From contig CAJTKM010000024.1 in assembly GCA_910576545.1 (NCBI GenBank), positions 1 through 52,254 on the forward strand: a DNA stretch of 52,254 nucleotides, given 5' to 3'. Both the position numbers and the translations under genes were made by a program. The notes under the pieces are model-generated. The model worked only from the letters and a program-made list of their open reading frames with translations, had not been told where the DNA came from and searched no databases. The first letter of the stretch is position 1; each line of letters starts with the position of its first letter. This stretch comes from Lachnospiraceae bacterium. GTDB taxonomy: Bacteria; Bacillota; Clostridia; Lachnospirales; Anaerotignaceae. Positions 7,786 to 17,296 of the stretch are shown here, piece by piece.

Positions 7786-7812
7786 ACAGATAAGACAGGC
7801 AGGAGGGAAGGT

Positions 7813-8730
7813 ATGGGAACGGTATTTGTCAATGCGTTTGGCTTTCTTTTTATGATACTTTTGGGGTTCACGCTGAAACGAACCGGCTTATTTTCGGTAG
7901 AGGACAGCGGGCTTTTGAGCAAGCTGGTGCTGAAGATTACGCTGCCAATGGCGATTATACATAATTTCCGTTCGCTGGAGCTGTCCCCGTCCTTTCTGGT
8001 GGCAATCGGGCTGGGGTTTGCAGTCAATTTTGCGGCGATTGGGGTCGTCCTGCTTGTGACGAGGCGGCAGCCTGCGCCGAAACGGGCGTTTTACATCATC
8101 AACACAGCGGGCTATAATATCGGGCTCTGCACACTGCCGTATATGTCCAGCTTTTTTGCGGCGGAGGCGATTGCCCTGCTCTGTATGTTTGATGTCGGCA
8201 ATGCAATCATGTGCTTTGGAGGGACGTTTACCATTGCCATGACGGTGGCGAAAGGCAGGGGCGGCGTGGACAGGCGGGAAATACTGAAAACGCTGTTTTC
8301 GTCCATGCCGTTTGTGACATATCTGGTGATGATACTGCTCTGCGCCACACATATCCGCCTGCCGGAGCCGGTTTATACAGTGGCGGGCATGATCGGGCAG
8401 GCGAATGCTTTCCTTGCAATGCTTCTGATTGGCATACTTTTTGAGCCGAAAATCAACAGGAGCGAATTGAAGGATATGGCAGGCGTTTTTACACTCCGCA
8501 TGGTCACGGGGATTGCGTTTTTTCTGCTGATTTACAATTTCCTTCCCGTCCCGCTGATGTACCGGCAGATATTGTCCATTATCGTATTTTCGCCTATTTT
8601 GAGCGTTGCGCCGATTTATACGGAACGCTGCGGCTATAACCGTTCTGTGGCGGCGGTGCTGAATTCGTTGATGCTGCCGTTCAGCATGGTGGTAATGACA
8701 ATATTGCTGCTTTTACTTCGAATTTTCTGA
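7813..8730 (+). CDS. AEC family transporter (auxin efflux carrier-like permease)
   Basis: This 305-residue protein is almost entirely hydrophobic, with about ten membrane segments and the two-bundle layout of the AEC family. Members export or import small organic anions such as malate in bacteria. GGAGGGA lies 5 bases before the ATG. It is convergent with a LysR gene whose stop is only 6 bases away, so no cotranscribed enzyme reveals the substrate. Family assignment is good; the substrate is unknown. Confidence 0.85.
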   Translation: MGTVFVNAFGFLFMILLGFTLKRTGLFSVEDSGLLSKLVLKITLPMAIIHNFRSLELSPSFLVAIGLGFAVNFAAIGVVLLVTRRQPAPKRAFYIINTAGYNIGLCTLPYMSSFFAAEAIALLCMFDVGNAIMCFGGTFTIAMTVAKGRGGVDRREILKTLFSSMPFVTYLVMILLCATHIRLPEPVYTVAGMIGQANAFLAMLLIGILFEPKINRSELKDMAGVFTLRMVTGIAFFLLIYNFLPVPLMYRQILSIIVFSPILSVAPIYTERCGYNRSVAAVLNSLMLPFSMVVMTILLLLLRIF

Positions 8731-8736
8731 GGAAAA

Positions 8737-9639
8737 TCAGTGGGGGAACGTACAGTCAGCGGAAAGATGGCGGCCTGCGATTTCAAAGAAACGTCTTTCA
8801 GCTAAAGAACTCCATTTTTGTTTATGGCGGAGGAGCTGCACCTTCATTTGTATGCTGCAACCCTCCACGGTGAATGTACGGATTTTATTTTCCCGCAAGG
8901 CGGTGGCAAGGCAGTAATCCGGAAGAAATGAAATCCCCATGCCTTTTGCTACAAAATCTATGATATAGGAAGTAATGCCGCATTCTATGCAGTAGTTTAT
9001 GGGGACGGCGTGTTTTTCCATGAGCTTGTCAAAGGAATCCCGATAATTACAGTTTTGTTCAGTCAAAAGGAAGGTTTCCGTTTTCAGCTGTTCCGGAGAA
9101 ATATTTTTTCCTGCAAAGGGATGTTCCGGTGCGCAGAAAAAGAAGATTTGGGTATCAGCTGTGAATATATTTTCAAGTTCGGGACGGAAAATAGGGGAGT
9201 CCAGCAGCAATACTGCGTCCAAAAGCCCTTTTTCCAAAAGATTGAGCAGTTCCAGGTTTGTTCCAATCTTAACTTTTAACGTCACCGCAGGGCATTTCAG
9301 AAGAAATTCTTCCAAAATGGGCTCTGCCGTGGAAAAAACAATAGATTCGATGATGCCGATTTGCAGTATGCCGGAAGGGGTTTCTGTATTGGAAATTGTT
9401 TCCAGAGCTTCCTCCTCCAATTTTGCCATACTGTTGGCATAGGCAAGGAACTGGCGGCCTTTTTCGGAAAGAAAGACCTTTTTGCCGATACGGTCAAATA
9501 AGCTGACGCCAAGCTCGTCCTCCAATAGCTGTATCTGGGTGGTGATGGTGGACTGGGCATAGCCAAGCGTTTCTGCTGCTTTTGAAAAATTTTCAAATTC
9601 TGCTACCTTGATAAAGGATTTAATATTGCGAAGTTCCAT
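8737..9639 (-). CDS. LysR family transcriptional regulator
   Basis: The protein has 300 residues, with an N-terminal HTH (KAAETLGYAQSTITTQIQLLEDELG) and a substrate-binding-like C-terminal domain. GGAAAGGAAG precedes the ATG. It is closely similar in layout to the LysR at 5072-5971. It is convergent with the AEC transporter and divergent from the small DUF4177 gene. Its target could be either neighbour or a distant gene. Confidence 0.9.
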   Translation of the reverse strand: MELRNIKSFIKVAEFENFSKAAETLGYAQSTITTQIQLLEDELGVSLFDRIGKKVFLSEKGRQFLAYANSMAKLEEEALETISNTETPSGILQIGIIESIVFSTAEPILEEFLLKCPAVTLKVKIGTNLELLNLLEKGLLDAVLLLDSPIFRPELENIFTADTQIFFFCAPEHPFAGKNISPEQLKTETFLLTEQNCNYRDSFDKLMEKHAVPINYCIECGITSYIIDFVAKGMGISFLPDYCLATALRENKIRTFTVEGCSIQMKVQLLRHKQKWSSLAERRFFEIAGRHLSADCTFPH

Positions 9640-9717
9640 AAATACACTTCCTTTCCATATGTAATATTAATGATAGAGAAAGATGCGAAAAAAAGCAATG
9701 GTTTCTTGGAGGAGATT

Positions 9718-9900
9718 ATGATGAAACAATGGGAATATAAAGTTGTAACGATTGCAACGAATGCAGTTCTGACCGCGAAGCAGTATGAGAAAGCCGCGCA
9801 GGAGTTTGAGGCACAGCTGAATGAACTGGGCGCGGACGGCTGGGAGATGGTACAGCGTGCGGACGGTTTCTTTTTCTTCAAAAGGGAAAAGAACGGCTGA
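9718..9900 (+). CDS. DUF4177 family small protein
   Basis: This is a 60-residue protein with the DUF4177 pattern: an opening WEYKVVTI strand, a helix with LNELGADGWEMV, and a terminal FFFFKRE strand. Function is unknown in the family. GGAGGA is 4 bases before the ATG at 9718 (a second ATG follows directly). It is divergent from the LysR gene and precedes the promoter of the ylxM-ffh operon. Confidence 0.85.
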   Translation: MMKQWEYKVVTIATNAVLTAKQYEKAAQEFEAQLNELGADGWEMVQRADGFFFFKREKNG

Positions 9901-9924
9901 TTCTGGCAGAAAAAACTTTTCTCT

Positions 9925-10003
9925 TGTAAAGGAAAAATACTTGACAAATAGATGGACTGCCGTTAAAATAGGAAAAGTGGTTGTAAAGTAGTTTTCCTTT
10001 ACA
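9925..10003. repeat. 12-bp inverted repeat flanking the ylxM promoter
   Basis: TGTAAAGGAAAA (9925-9936) and TTTTCCTTTACA (9992-10003) are exact complements. They bracket the -35/-10 pair, with the right arm touching the ylxM Shine-Dalgarno. Because the left arm is upstream of the promoter it cannot pair in the mRNA, so a DNA-level role such as a split operator is more likely. Confidence 0.5.
9941..9969 (+). promoter_or_regulatory. promoter of the ylxM-ffh operon
   Basis: TTGACA (9941-9946) and TAAAAT (9964-9969) are separated by 17 bases, about 45 bases before the ylxM start. Confidence 0.75.
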
Positions 10004-10015
10004 GGAGGCGGAACG

Positions 10016-10366
10016 ATGGACGATATTCTGCACTTGACACTGCTCTATGATTTTTACGGCGAACTGCTGACGGAAAAGCAGAAGCAGGTCTATGAAATGC
10101 ATTATCAGAATGACCTTTCTCTCTCGGAGATTGCGGAAGAACTGTCCATCAGCCGGCAGGCTGTGCGTGACCAGCTGCTGCGGACGGAGAAAATATTGCA
10201 GGGATACGAAGAAACGTTGCATTTGATTTCCCGTTTTCAGGAGCAGCGCAGGGCTGTGGAGGAAATGAAAGCAGTCATGGAGGCGATGGAGCGGGAGCCG
10301 CTTGATGGGAAACTGGCAGAGGCTGTTTCCAAAATGAAAAAAATCGCCGATGGCATCATATTCTGA
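10016..10366 (+). CDS. ylxM: YlxM/p13-like putative DNA-binding protein
   Basis: The protein has 116 residues, with a sigma-70 region 4-like helix-turn-helix: TEKQKQVYEMHYQNDLSLSE, then IAEELSISRQAVRDQLLR. YlxM proteins are typically encoded directly before ffh and are linked to the signal recognition particle pathway. AGGAGG is 7 bases before the ATG. The ffh start is only 17 bases after its stop, so the two are cotranscribed. The C-terminal half is a charged helix. Confidence 0.92.
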   Translation: MDDILHLTLLYDFYGELLTEKQKQVYEMHYQNDLSLSEIAEELSISRQAVRDQLLRTEKILQGYEETLHLISRFQEQRRAVEEMKAVMEAMEREPLDGKLAEAVSKMKKIADGIIF

Positions 10367-10382
10367 AAGGAGGAGCGGTCTG

Positions 10383-11723
10383 ATGGCTTTTGAAAATCTT
10401 TCCGGCAAGCTGCAGGAGGTATTCAAGCAGCTGCGGGGAAAAGGCAGGCTGACGGAAGCTGACGTAAAAGCGGCTATGCGGGAAGTGAAGATCGCACTTC
10501 TGGAGGCGGACGTCAATTTCAAGATTGTAAAAGGATTTATCAAAAAGGTTACGGAACGCGCCATCGGCACAGAGGTGCTGGAGGGGCTGAACCCTGGACA
10601 ACAGGTTATCAAAATCGTAAATGAGGAACTGATAGACCTGATGGGGACGACACAGAGCCGTCTGACCTTTGCGAACCGCCCGCCGACGGTATATATGATG
10701 GTCGGTCTGCAGGGCGCAGGCAAGACCACTTCCAGCGGGAAACTGGCAGGGCAGCTGCGCAGGCAGGGCAGGAATCCTCTGCTGGTAGCCTGTGACGTTT
10801 ACCGTCCGGCGGCAATCAAGCAGTTACAGGTGGTAGGGAAAAACTACAATATTCCTGTGTTCGAGATGGGCGATAAGTTCAGCCCTGTGGAAATTTCCAA
10901 AAAGGCGCTGGAATATGCTGCGGAACAGCATAACGATGTAATTTTGATCGATACGGCAGGCCGTCTGCATATCAATGAGGAACTCATGCAGGAACTGCAG
11001 GATATCAAAGCGGCAGTCAAGCCGCAGGAAATTCTGCTGGTCGTAGACGCAATGACGGGTCAGGACGCTGTAACGGTTGCGGAGAGCTTTGACAGCCAGC
11101 TTGGCGTAGATGGCATTATCCTGACAAAGCTGGACGGCGACGCAAGAGGCGGCGCGGCTCTTTCGGTCCGGAGCGTAACGAACAAGCCGATTAAATATAT
11201 CGGCATGGGGGAGAAAATGGAGGATTTGGAACCGTTTTACCCCGACCGCATGGCATCCCGTATCCTGGGCATGGGCGACGTGCTTTCCCTGATTGACAAG
11301 GTGCAGCAGAACATCGATGAGCAGGAAGCCCTGGAAATGCAGAAAAAAATGCGTTCCAATGAATTTACGCTGGAGGATTTCCTTTCGCAGATGCAGCAGA
11401 TTAAAAAAATGGGCCCGCTGAAAGATTTGATGGGCATGATACCCGGCATGAACAAAATTGATATGGACGCCGCGCTGAAAGGCGTTGACCCGGCAAAGGA
11501 AATGGCTAAGACAGAAGCGATTATACAATCCATGACGAAGGAAGAACGGGCAAACCCAGCTATTTTGAACGGACCGAGGAAAAAACGCATTGCCAATGGC
11601 TGCGGCAGGACGATTGCAGATGTGAACCGCCTGCTGAAACAGTTTGAGGAAATGAAAAAAATGATGAAACAGATGAACAATATGCAGAAAGGGCGCAAAA
11701 AAGGCCGTCTGCCGTTCTTCTGA
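10383..11723 (+). CDS. ffh: signal recognition particle protein Ffh
   Basis: Ffh binds the SRP RNA and signal peptides of nascent membrane proteins and docks with FtsY. The 446-residue protein has the N domain (residues 1-90), the GTPase G domain with GLQGAGKTT near residue 105 and DTAGR, TKLDGDARGG and GMGE motifs, and a methionine-rich M domain ending in MKKMMKQMNNMQKGRKKGRLPFF. The ATG at 10383 follows AAAGGAGG by about 9 bases; upstream in-frame starts lie inside ylxM. It is in the operon with ylxM and rpsP. Confidence 0.97.
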   Translation: MAFENLSGKLQEVFKQLRGKGRLTEADVKAAMREVKIALLEADVNFKIVKGFIKKVTERAIGTEVLEGLNPGQQVIKIVNEELIDLMGTTQSRLTFANRPPTVYMMVGLQGAGKTTSSGKLAGQLRRQGRNPLLVACDVYRPAAIKQLQVVGKNYNIPVFEMGDKFSPVEISKKALEYAAEQHNDVILIDTAGRLHINEELMQELQDIKAAVKPQEILLVVDAMTGQDAVTVAESFDSQLGVDGIILTKLDGDARGGAALSVRSVTNKPIKYIGMGEKMEDLEPFYPDRMASRILGMGDVLSLIDKVQQNIDEQEALEMQKKMRSNEFTLEDFLSQMQQIKKMGPLKDLMGMIPGMNKIDMDAALKGVDPAKEMAKTEAIIQSMTKEERANPAILNGPRKKRIANGCGRTIADVNRLLKQFEEMKKMMKQMNNMQKGRKKGRLPFF

Positions 11724-11796
11724 TAAGGCTGGCTTGACTTCCCCAAAACGGGATAGATATAGAGCAAAATGAATTGGGACTTAGGAGGTGAAAGAC

Positions 11797-12045
11797 ATGG
11801 CAGTAAGAATCAGACTGAAAAGACTGGGTGCAAAGAAGGCTCCTTTTTATAGAATCGTTGTTGCGGATTCCAGAACACCCAGAAACGGCAAATCCATCGA
11901 GGAAATCGGTTACTACGATCCTACAAAGGAACCTGCTGTTCTGAAAGTTGATGCGGAAGCGGCTAACAAATGGCTCACAACAGGCGCACAGCCTTCTGAA
12001 ACTGTAAAGGCTCTGCTGAAAAAAGCAGGCGTTATCGGCGAATAA
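11797..12045 (+). CDS. rpsP: 30S ribosomal protein S16
   Basis: This 82-residue protein opens [22 protein letters not shown] and contains [19 protein letters not shown], diagnostic of S16. AGGAGG lies 8 bases before the ATG at 11797; the GTG at 11788 overlaps that site and is not the likely start. It continues the ffh-rpsP-khpA-rimM-trmD order typical of Bacillota. Confidence 0.97.
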   Translation: MAVRIRLKRLGAKKAPFYRIVVADSRTPRNGKSIEEIGYYDPTKEPAVLKVDAEAANKWLTTGAQPSETVKALLKKAGVIGE

Positions 12046-12066
12046 TCCGAAACGGAGGGCTTGACT

Positions 12067-12297
12067 ATGAAAGAACTGCTGGAAGTCATTGCAAAAAGGC
12101 TTGTTGAAAATCCGGAGCAGGTTTCTGTGACAGAAACGGAAAACGACAGGACTCTTGTTCTGGAGCTGAAAGTGGCTCCGGAGGATATGGGCAAGGTCAT
12201 CGGCAAGCAGGGAAGGATTGCGAAAGCAATTCGGACTGTTGTGAAGGCGGCCGGCGTCCATGAGGATAAGAAAATCGTTGTGGAAATCGTACAGTAA
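12067..12297 (+). CDS. khpA: KH-domain RNA-binding protein KhpA
   Basis: This 76-residue protein is a single KH domain with the GxxG loop in MGKVIGKQGRIAKAIRTVVK near residue 45. KhpA binds RNA broadly, works with KhpB/EloR and affects cell elongation in Gram-positives. GGAGGG lies 8 bases before the ATG. A TTG at 12061 is closer to the site than is usual. It sits between rpsP and rimM, as is common in this phylum. Confidence 0.93.
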   Translation: MKELLEVIAKRLVENPEQVSVTETENDRTLVLELKVAPEDMGKVIGKQGRIAKAIRTVVKAAGVHEDKKIVVEIVQ

Positions 12298-12440
12298 ACC
12301 CCGTGAGGGGGTTGGGGGCACAGGAATTCCTGTGGAACTTTGCTTCGCATTGAACGAAGCGGAGGTCAGAGCCCTCAGGTTTTCTCAGCAATTCAGGCAG
12401 GGTGGGGACACCCTGCTGTTTTTTATAGGAAGAAAAAGAC
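12298..12440 (+). repeat. interspersed intergenic repeat, copy before rimM
   Basis: The segment contains AACCCCGTGAGGGGGTTGGGG and AGAGCCCTCAGGTTTTCT, the two blocks of a repeat family also seen before the spoVB-like, uvrC, rapZ and alcohol dehydrogenase genes. Hairpins such as CAGGGTGGGGACACCCTG follow, with a T-run, so it may also attenuate transcription inside the operon. The rimM ribosome binding site is just beyond it. Confidence 0.5.
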
Positions 12441-12450
12441 AGAGGTGCGT

Positions 12451-12963
12451 ATGGAAAAGTTTTTTGAGATAGGCGTAATAACGGGCACGCATGGGATTCG
12501 GGGAACGATGCGGGTATTTCCCACAACACAGGACCCCTCCCGTTTTGAACGGCTGAAAGAGGTGACTGTGGAAAACAAGGGAAAACAGGAAATCTTTCAT
12601 ATAAAAAAGGTCGCGTTTCACAAGAAGTTTGTCCTGCTGACTGTAAAGGAGATCACGGATATTAACGCTGCCGAGCTGTATAAAAATGCAAGACTTCTGA
12701 TTCCTGATGCGGAGGCGATTCCACTGGAGGCGGACGAATACTATACACGCGACCTTTACGGTCTGCGCGTGGTGACGGATGAGGGTGAGGAGCTTGGCGA
12801 GCTGGCGCATATCTATGAAACCGGCGCGAATGATGTTTATGCTGTGCGGAAAACGCCGGAGGACAAGGAGCTGCTTATTCCTGCTATCAAGGATTGTATA
12901 CGGAATGTGGATTTGGAAGCGGGCGTTATGACGGTTCATCTGCTGGAGGGATTGAGAGCATGA
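12451..12963 (+). CDS. rimM: 16S rRNA processing protein RimM
   Basis: RimM assists 30S maturation and binds S19. The 170-residue protein starts [20 protein letters not shown], the family signature, and has the C-terminal PRC-barrel domain with [12 protein letters not shown] and [24 protein letters not shown] lies before the ATG at 12451. Its stop overlaps the trmD start in ATGA, indicating translational coupling. Confidence 0.96.
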   Translation: MEKFFEIGVITGTHGIRGTMRVFPTTQDPSRFERLKEVTVENKGKQEIFHIKKVAFHKKFVLLTVKEITDINAAELYKNARLLIPDAEAIPLEADEYYTRDLYGLRVVTDEGEELGELAHIYETGANDVYAVRKTPEDKELLIPAIKDCIRNVDLEAGVMTVHLLEGLRA

Positions 12964-13721
12964 AACAGTATTTCATATTGACACTGTTTCCGGAAATGGT
13001 GGAACAGACACTTTCCCACAGTATTATGGGGCGGGCGCAGAAGGACGGGCTTATCTCCATAAAAGCGGTAAATATACGCGACTATACACTGAATAAACAG
13101 AAGCATGTGGACGATTACCCGTATGGCGGCGGCGCGGGTATGCTGATGCAGGGCCAGCCGATTTATGATGCTTATCAGAGCATTATGCCGCAGGCGGCAG
13201 GCGCGCGGGTGGTTTATCTGACGCCGCAGGGCAGGACATTTACCCAGAGCATTGCGGAAGAGCTGGCGCGGGAAGAAAGCCTTGTGTTCCTTTGCGGGCA
13301 TTATGAAGGGATTGATGAGCGCCTTATAGAGGAGATAGTGACAGATGAACTGTCTATTGGAGATTTTGTGTTGACGGGCGGAGAACTGGCAGCGGCGGCG
13401 GTGATTGACGCAGTATCCCGCCTGACCCCGGGTGTGCTGGGAAAAGAAGAGTCTTTCGTGGATGAGAGCTTTTCTGATGGCCTGCTGGAATATCCGCAGT
13501 ATACCCGGCCGCCTGTGTTTATGGGGCGTAAGGTGCCGGAGGTACTTTTAAGCGGGCACCACGAAAACGTGGCAAAATGGCGCAGAGAACAGGCGCTGCT
13601 GCGGACAGCAGAAAAACGTCCCGATTTGCTGGCAAAGGCTGTGTTGACAGAAAAAGACCGCCTGTTTCTGCGGGGACATGGGATAGATATCGTAAAAAAA
13701 GGAAAGAACGGGAAGGAGTGA
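12960..13721 (+). CDS. trmD: tRNA (guanine-N1-)-methyltransferase TrmD
   Basis: TrmD methylates G37 of tRNAs with S-adenosylmethionine and protects the reading frame. The 253-residue protein has the SPOUT trefoil-knot motifs [27 protein letters not shown] and [14 protein letters not shown], and an N-terminal [18 protein letters not shown]. The ATG at 12960 overlaps the rimM stop. In many relatives rplS follows; here a ferredoxin-nitroreductase gene starts 4 bases after the stop. Confidence 0.97.
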   Translation: MKQYFILTLFPEMVEQTLSHSIMGRAQKDGLISIKAVNIRDYTLNKQKHVDDYPYGGGAGMLMQGQPIYDAYQSIMPQAAGARVVYLTPQGRTFTQSIAEELAREESLVFLCGHYEGIDERLIEEIVTDELSIGDFVLTGGELAAAAVIDAVSRLTPGVLGKEESFVDESFSDGLLEYPQYTRPPVFMGRKVPEVLLSGHHENVAKWRREQALLRTAEKRPDLLAKAVLTEKDRLFLRGHGIDIVKKGKNGKE

Positions 13722-13725
13722 CAGC

Positions 13726-14514
13726 ATGATTCAGGTTGACGAAAAGGAATGTATTGGTTGCGGGGCTTGTGAAAAGGACTGCTTTTTGCAGGCGATAAAG
13801 GTACGGGAAAAGAAAGCGGCTGTTCTGAGGGATTGTTTCCACTGCGGCCATTGCGTAGCGGTTTGTCCCACAGGTGCGGTTTCCATGCCGGATTATCCTA
13901 TGGAGGATATCAAAGAATACAACAAAGACGATTTTCTCATGGACGCTGGGAAACTGCTGAACTTTATCAAGTTCCGCCGCTCTGTTCGCCAGTTCCAAAA
14001 GAAACAAATCCCCTGCTCTGAAATCGAAAGCATATTGGAGGCGGGGAGATTCACCCCGACTGCGGGAAATCGTCAGGACGTTTCTTATATTGTCCTGCAA
14101 AAGGAACTGGAGTCATTCAAGCCGCTGGTATGGGAAGGGCTGGACGTGCTGCTTGAGATGGAAGGGGTTCCGTATACGCGTATGCTGAAACCGCTCCGGC
14201 AGGCACATCAGGAAAATCCTGCCGAGGACGGGCTGTTCTTCGGCGCGGACGCACTGCTGCTGGTGTTTGGGGAATCCTCTGCACTGAGCGCGGGGCTTGC
14301 CGCCTGTTCTATGGAACTGATGGCACAGGCAAAAGGAATCGGCGTGCTGTACAGTGGATTCTTGCAGGGTATCATCAATATTTCCCCGAAAGCAAAGGAA
14401 TTTTTGCAGCTGGATGGGGAAAAGACGCTCTGCGCCTGCATGCTGCTTGGGTATCCGGATGTGCAGTACCGGAGGACAGCGCCCAGAAAACCAGCAGTTG
14501 TGCAATGGAGATAA
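13726..14514 (+). CDS. nitroreductase family protein with N-terminal 2[4Fe-4S] ferredoxin domain
   Basis: The first 60 residues carry two [4Fe-4S] motifs, CIGCGACEKDC and CFHCGHCVAVCP. Residues from about 80 are a nitroreductase-type FMN fold, opening with FRRSVRQFQKKQIP and GRFTPTAGNRQD. Such fused proteins probably pass electrons from the clusters to FMN to reduce an unknown substrate. The gene begins 4 bases after trmD, with a GGAAGGAG site inside the trmD end, so it is cotranscribed with the ribosome-maturation genes. It is followed by a terminator at 14558-14603. Confidence 0.9.
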   Translation: MIQVDEKECIGCGACEKDCFLQAIKVREKKAAVLRDCFHCGHCVAVCPTGAVSMPDYPMEDIKEYNKDDFLMDAGKLLNFIKFRRSVRQFQKKQIPCSEIESILEAGRFTPTAGNRQDVSYIVLQKELESFKPLVWEGLDVLLEMEGVPYTRMLKPLRQAHQENPAEDGLFFGADALLLVFGESSALSAGLAACSMELMAQAKGIGVLYSGFLQGIINISPKAKEFLQLDGEKTLCACMLLGYPDVQYRRTAPRKPAVVQWR

Positions 14515-14557
14515 CATGTTTTTGTATATTCAAAACTGCAAAAGGTTTTAAGACAAT

Positions 14558-14603
14558 AAAAAGTCCGGCCGGATTGAAAAACTCAACCTGGCTGGACCTT
14601 TTT
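14558..14603. terminator. bidirectional terminator
   Basis: AAAAAGTCCGGCCGG (14558-14572) pairs imperfectly with CCTGGCTGGACCTTTTT (14587-14603). A-run and T-run flank the stem, so it can end both the trmD operon and the convergent chemoreceptor gene. Confidence 0.75.
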
Positions 14604-14624
14604 GCTTTGCTTTTTCAGAAGCCT

Positions 14625-16571
14625 TTAATCCAGCTGGAATTTCTGCGTCAAATCATTCATCAACTGAGATTGGTCTGACAGATTCTGCGCAGTTGCCGCG
14701 CTTTGCTCAGAAGTAGCGGAGGTACTCTGCACCACAGAAGAAATCTGGTCAATACCTTCCGTTATCTGCGAAATGGCAACGGTCTGGTTTTCGATAGCCT
14801 CCACCACTGCATGCATTCTGGTAGTGACGTTTCCGGCGATGGAATTCGTTTTATCCAGCGATTCCGTTACTTTTTCCACCACCAGCCCGCCTTCTTTCAC
14901 AGCGTCAATGGAGCTTTCAATCAGTTCCTTTGTAGCTTTGGCGGCTTCATCAGATTTGGCCGCCAGATTGCGAACTTCATCGGAAACAACGGCGAAGCCC
15001 TTACCGGCACTGCCTGCGCGAGCAGCCTCAACAGCGGCATTCAAAGCCAGAATATTTGTCTGGAACGCAATGCTTTCAATGGTATCAATGATTTTACGGA
15101 TTTCGGAGGAAGAGCCGGAAATTTTCTCCATGGCGGTATTCAGCTCTTTTACATAATCTACGTTGATATTCAGTTGTGTACCCACCTGATTCACAAATTC
15201 CCCCGCTTCTTCCACAGCCGCGACGGTCTGTTTGGCGTTTTCTGCGATACTGCCAACAGTAGAGGAAAGCTCATGGACGGCACTGGCCTGCTCCGTTGCA
15301 CCCTGGCTTAAAGACTGCGCCCCGTTGGACACATGCCCTGCGCTGGCAGCTATTGTTGCGGCGGACTGGCTGATTTGAAGGAGCATATCTTTCAAGGAAC
15401 GATGGATTGCTTTGATAGATTTTTCTATTGCTACGAAATCGCCCCAGTATGTACGGGTAATATTTTCCCGGAAATCCCCCTGTTCCATTTTGCCAAGGTG
15501 GTAGGACGCATCCTGCACCACGTCATTCAGGCGGTGGATGGTTGTATCCAAGGCTTTTGTCAGCTCTGCCGTTTCATCCTTTGATTTCACAGCAGGGGCA
15601 GGCATCTGCAAATCACCTTCCGCCAGCTTTTCCAGGCGGGTGACGCAGGAACGGATAGGATTGGAAATCGAGCGTCCAACCATTACTGCGATAGGGCAGG
15701 TGGCAAGAATGACCAGCAACACCACCAGAAGTGTGAGCAGAATGCTTCGGTCCAAGGTAGACTTAAATTCCCGCTGGCTGGCTTCAATGGCAATGCTCCA
15801 TTCCTGATTGCCGTCAATGGGGGCAAACCCCACAAATTTGTTATCGCCATACAGCTTATAGGCTCCCGTGCCGGTTTCCCTCTGCACCATACGCTGGTTC
15901 AGTGCGGCAACATCCTCCAGGCTGGCATCTGTTTTCGCAGCGTTTATCATATTAGAGCCCTCTTCTACGATAGCCCGTTCCCTGTGGCCGATGACGTTGC
16001 CGTTATGGTCCAGCACATAAGCTACACCATCGTTGCCCATAGCCAGATTGACAACGATATCTGACAGGAAATCTGCGCTAATACCGCCATAAACTGCGCC
16101 TGCGAACTGGCCGTCTTCAATGATGGGAACCTCCAGCAGGAATATCATCTGCTGCCCATCGTTCATAATATCAGAAATATAGGGCTTCATGCTCTGCTTG
16201 CACATCTGAAAATATTCCTCTCCGGCATAGCTGAAGCCAGTGGAGGAAAACCCATCAGCGTCCATTTTCCCGGTATAAAGAAACCCGTTTCTCTGTGCAA
16301 TATCATCCCGAACAGGAATCAATTCCGGTGCCGTAGGGTCAGACTCCCGAAAGATGTCAGAAGCGGCTGCCTCCTGCAGAGCAGTCCAAAATTTATCCAT
16401 GTGCCATTCCACGGCATCTGCCGCCATCTGGGTAGCAGGCAGCATTGTTTTTTCCATTACGGCATCAATTCCGCTGGCGTTCAAAAGGGCTGTGATTACG
16501 CCGATCAGCACAGCGCTGACCAATACTGCTGACAACATACTGATTTGAATTTTTGTTTTGATCGACTTCAT
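14625..16571 (-). CDS. methyl-accepting chemotaxis protein
   Basis: This 648-residue membrane receptor has a first membrane segment at about residues 9-30 and an extracellular Cache-type sensor domain to about residue 285. A second membrane segment (ILLTLLVVLLVILATCPIAV) and a HAMP domain with LEKLAEGDLQ follow. The cytoplasmic signalling domain carries the hairpin motif ALNAAVEAARAG. It senses small ligands and controls the CheA kinase. The start ATG at 16571 follows GGAAAAGGAAA. It is alone on its strand and convergent with the trmD operon. The presence of chemotaxis implies a motile organism. The ligand is unknown. Confidence 0.95.
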   Translation of the reverse strand: MKSIKTKIQISMLSAVLVSAVLIGVITALLNASGIDAVMEKTMLPATQMAADAVEWHMDKFWTALQEAAASDIFRESDPTAPELIPVRDDIAQRNGFLYTGKMDADGFSSTGFSYAGEEYFQMCKQSMKPYISDIMNDGQQMIFLLEVPIIEDGQFAGAVYGGISADFLSDIVVNLAMGNDGVAYVLDHNGNVIGHRERAIVEEGSNMINAAKTDASLEDVAALNQRMVQRETGTGAYKLYGDNKFVGFAPIDGNQEWSIAIEASQREFKSTLDRSILLTLLVVLLVILATCPIAVMVGRSISNPIRSCVTRLEKLAEGDLQMPAPAVKSKDETAELTKALDTTIHRLNDVVQDASYHLGKMEQGDFRENITRTYWGDFVAIEKSIKAIHRSLKDMLLQISQSAATIAASAGHVSNGAQSLSQGATEQASAVHELSSTVGSIAENAKQTVAAVEEAGEFVNQVGTQLNINVDYVKELNTAMEKISGSSSEIRKIIDTIESIAFQTNILALNAAVEAARAGSAGKGFAVVSDEVRNLAAKSDEAAKATKELIESSIDAVKEGGLVVEKVTESLDKTNSIAGNVTTRMHAVVEAIENQTVAISQITEGIDQISSVVQSTSATSEQSAATAQNLSDQSQLMNDLTQKFQLD

Positions 16572-17296
16572 GTTTCCTTTTCCTTTCGTTCCATTTTGTT
16601 TCTGGCGAAAAAAGATTCGCCTTGGATTTCCCATCCCGTCTTTCACATATATCACAGAGGTTCTGCGTTTATGCGGGGTGGAAAAAGCCAGAGAATGTTA
16701 TAAGTTTTTCATTATATTTATATCAAAAAAAGTAACATAAAGATTCTGAATGTTCAATACAAATTGTTTCGGATTTTATGCAAAAAACAGGCCTTAAAAA
16801 AATGCGAACAGCATTCCATTCTTTTTTGCTGCGGCAAAAAAAAGCAGGGGGAAAGGCGAGGGAAAAAAGGCGGCAAAGGGGAATAGAACATGCAGGTTTG
16901 GATTTTATCCGCTGTTTTGTTGGAAAGATAATTGCGTTTTGTGATGCTGATTATGGATACCTTCGTATGACAAGGAAATACACGCTTTTTCAACCACAAA
17001 CGAATGGATAGGATTGAAATTCAAATTGATTTTAGAATGTAAACTACATATGTTTTGTTAAAGTTTATTAACATATACCAAATTTCAGGAAAATATTGTA
17101 TAATTATAAGTATATGTCAACAGGATTCGGATTATATTTGCCACTGTTAGTAAGGAAAAAACACAATATGTGATATTTTTCGTCAAACTATTTTGGCGGT
17201 TTTTGTCTTATTTTATCGATACTTTGGGTAATCCGTAATCTATTCCGTAGTGTTTTTAGACTTTTTTGTTTACGATGGTCTAAAGGGGTCGAAAAT
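16572..17296. other. 725-base intergenic region
   Basis: I see no convincing gene. An open frame at 16778-17011 has biased, lysine-rich content and no ribosome binding site. A dyad ATATGTT/AACATAT lies at 17048-17076, and a TATAAT-like -10 at 17099-17104 without a good -35. The region is AT-rich in its right half and probably carries the upstream signals of both the chemoreceptor and the small HTH gene. Confidence 0.4.

Noticed and set aside
16778-17011. 77-codon frame in the gap before the HTH gene
   Set aside because: Lysine-rich low-complexity translation, no ribosome binding site and no recognisable domain.
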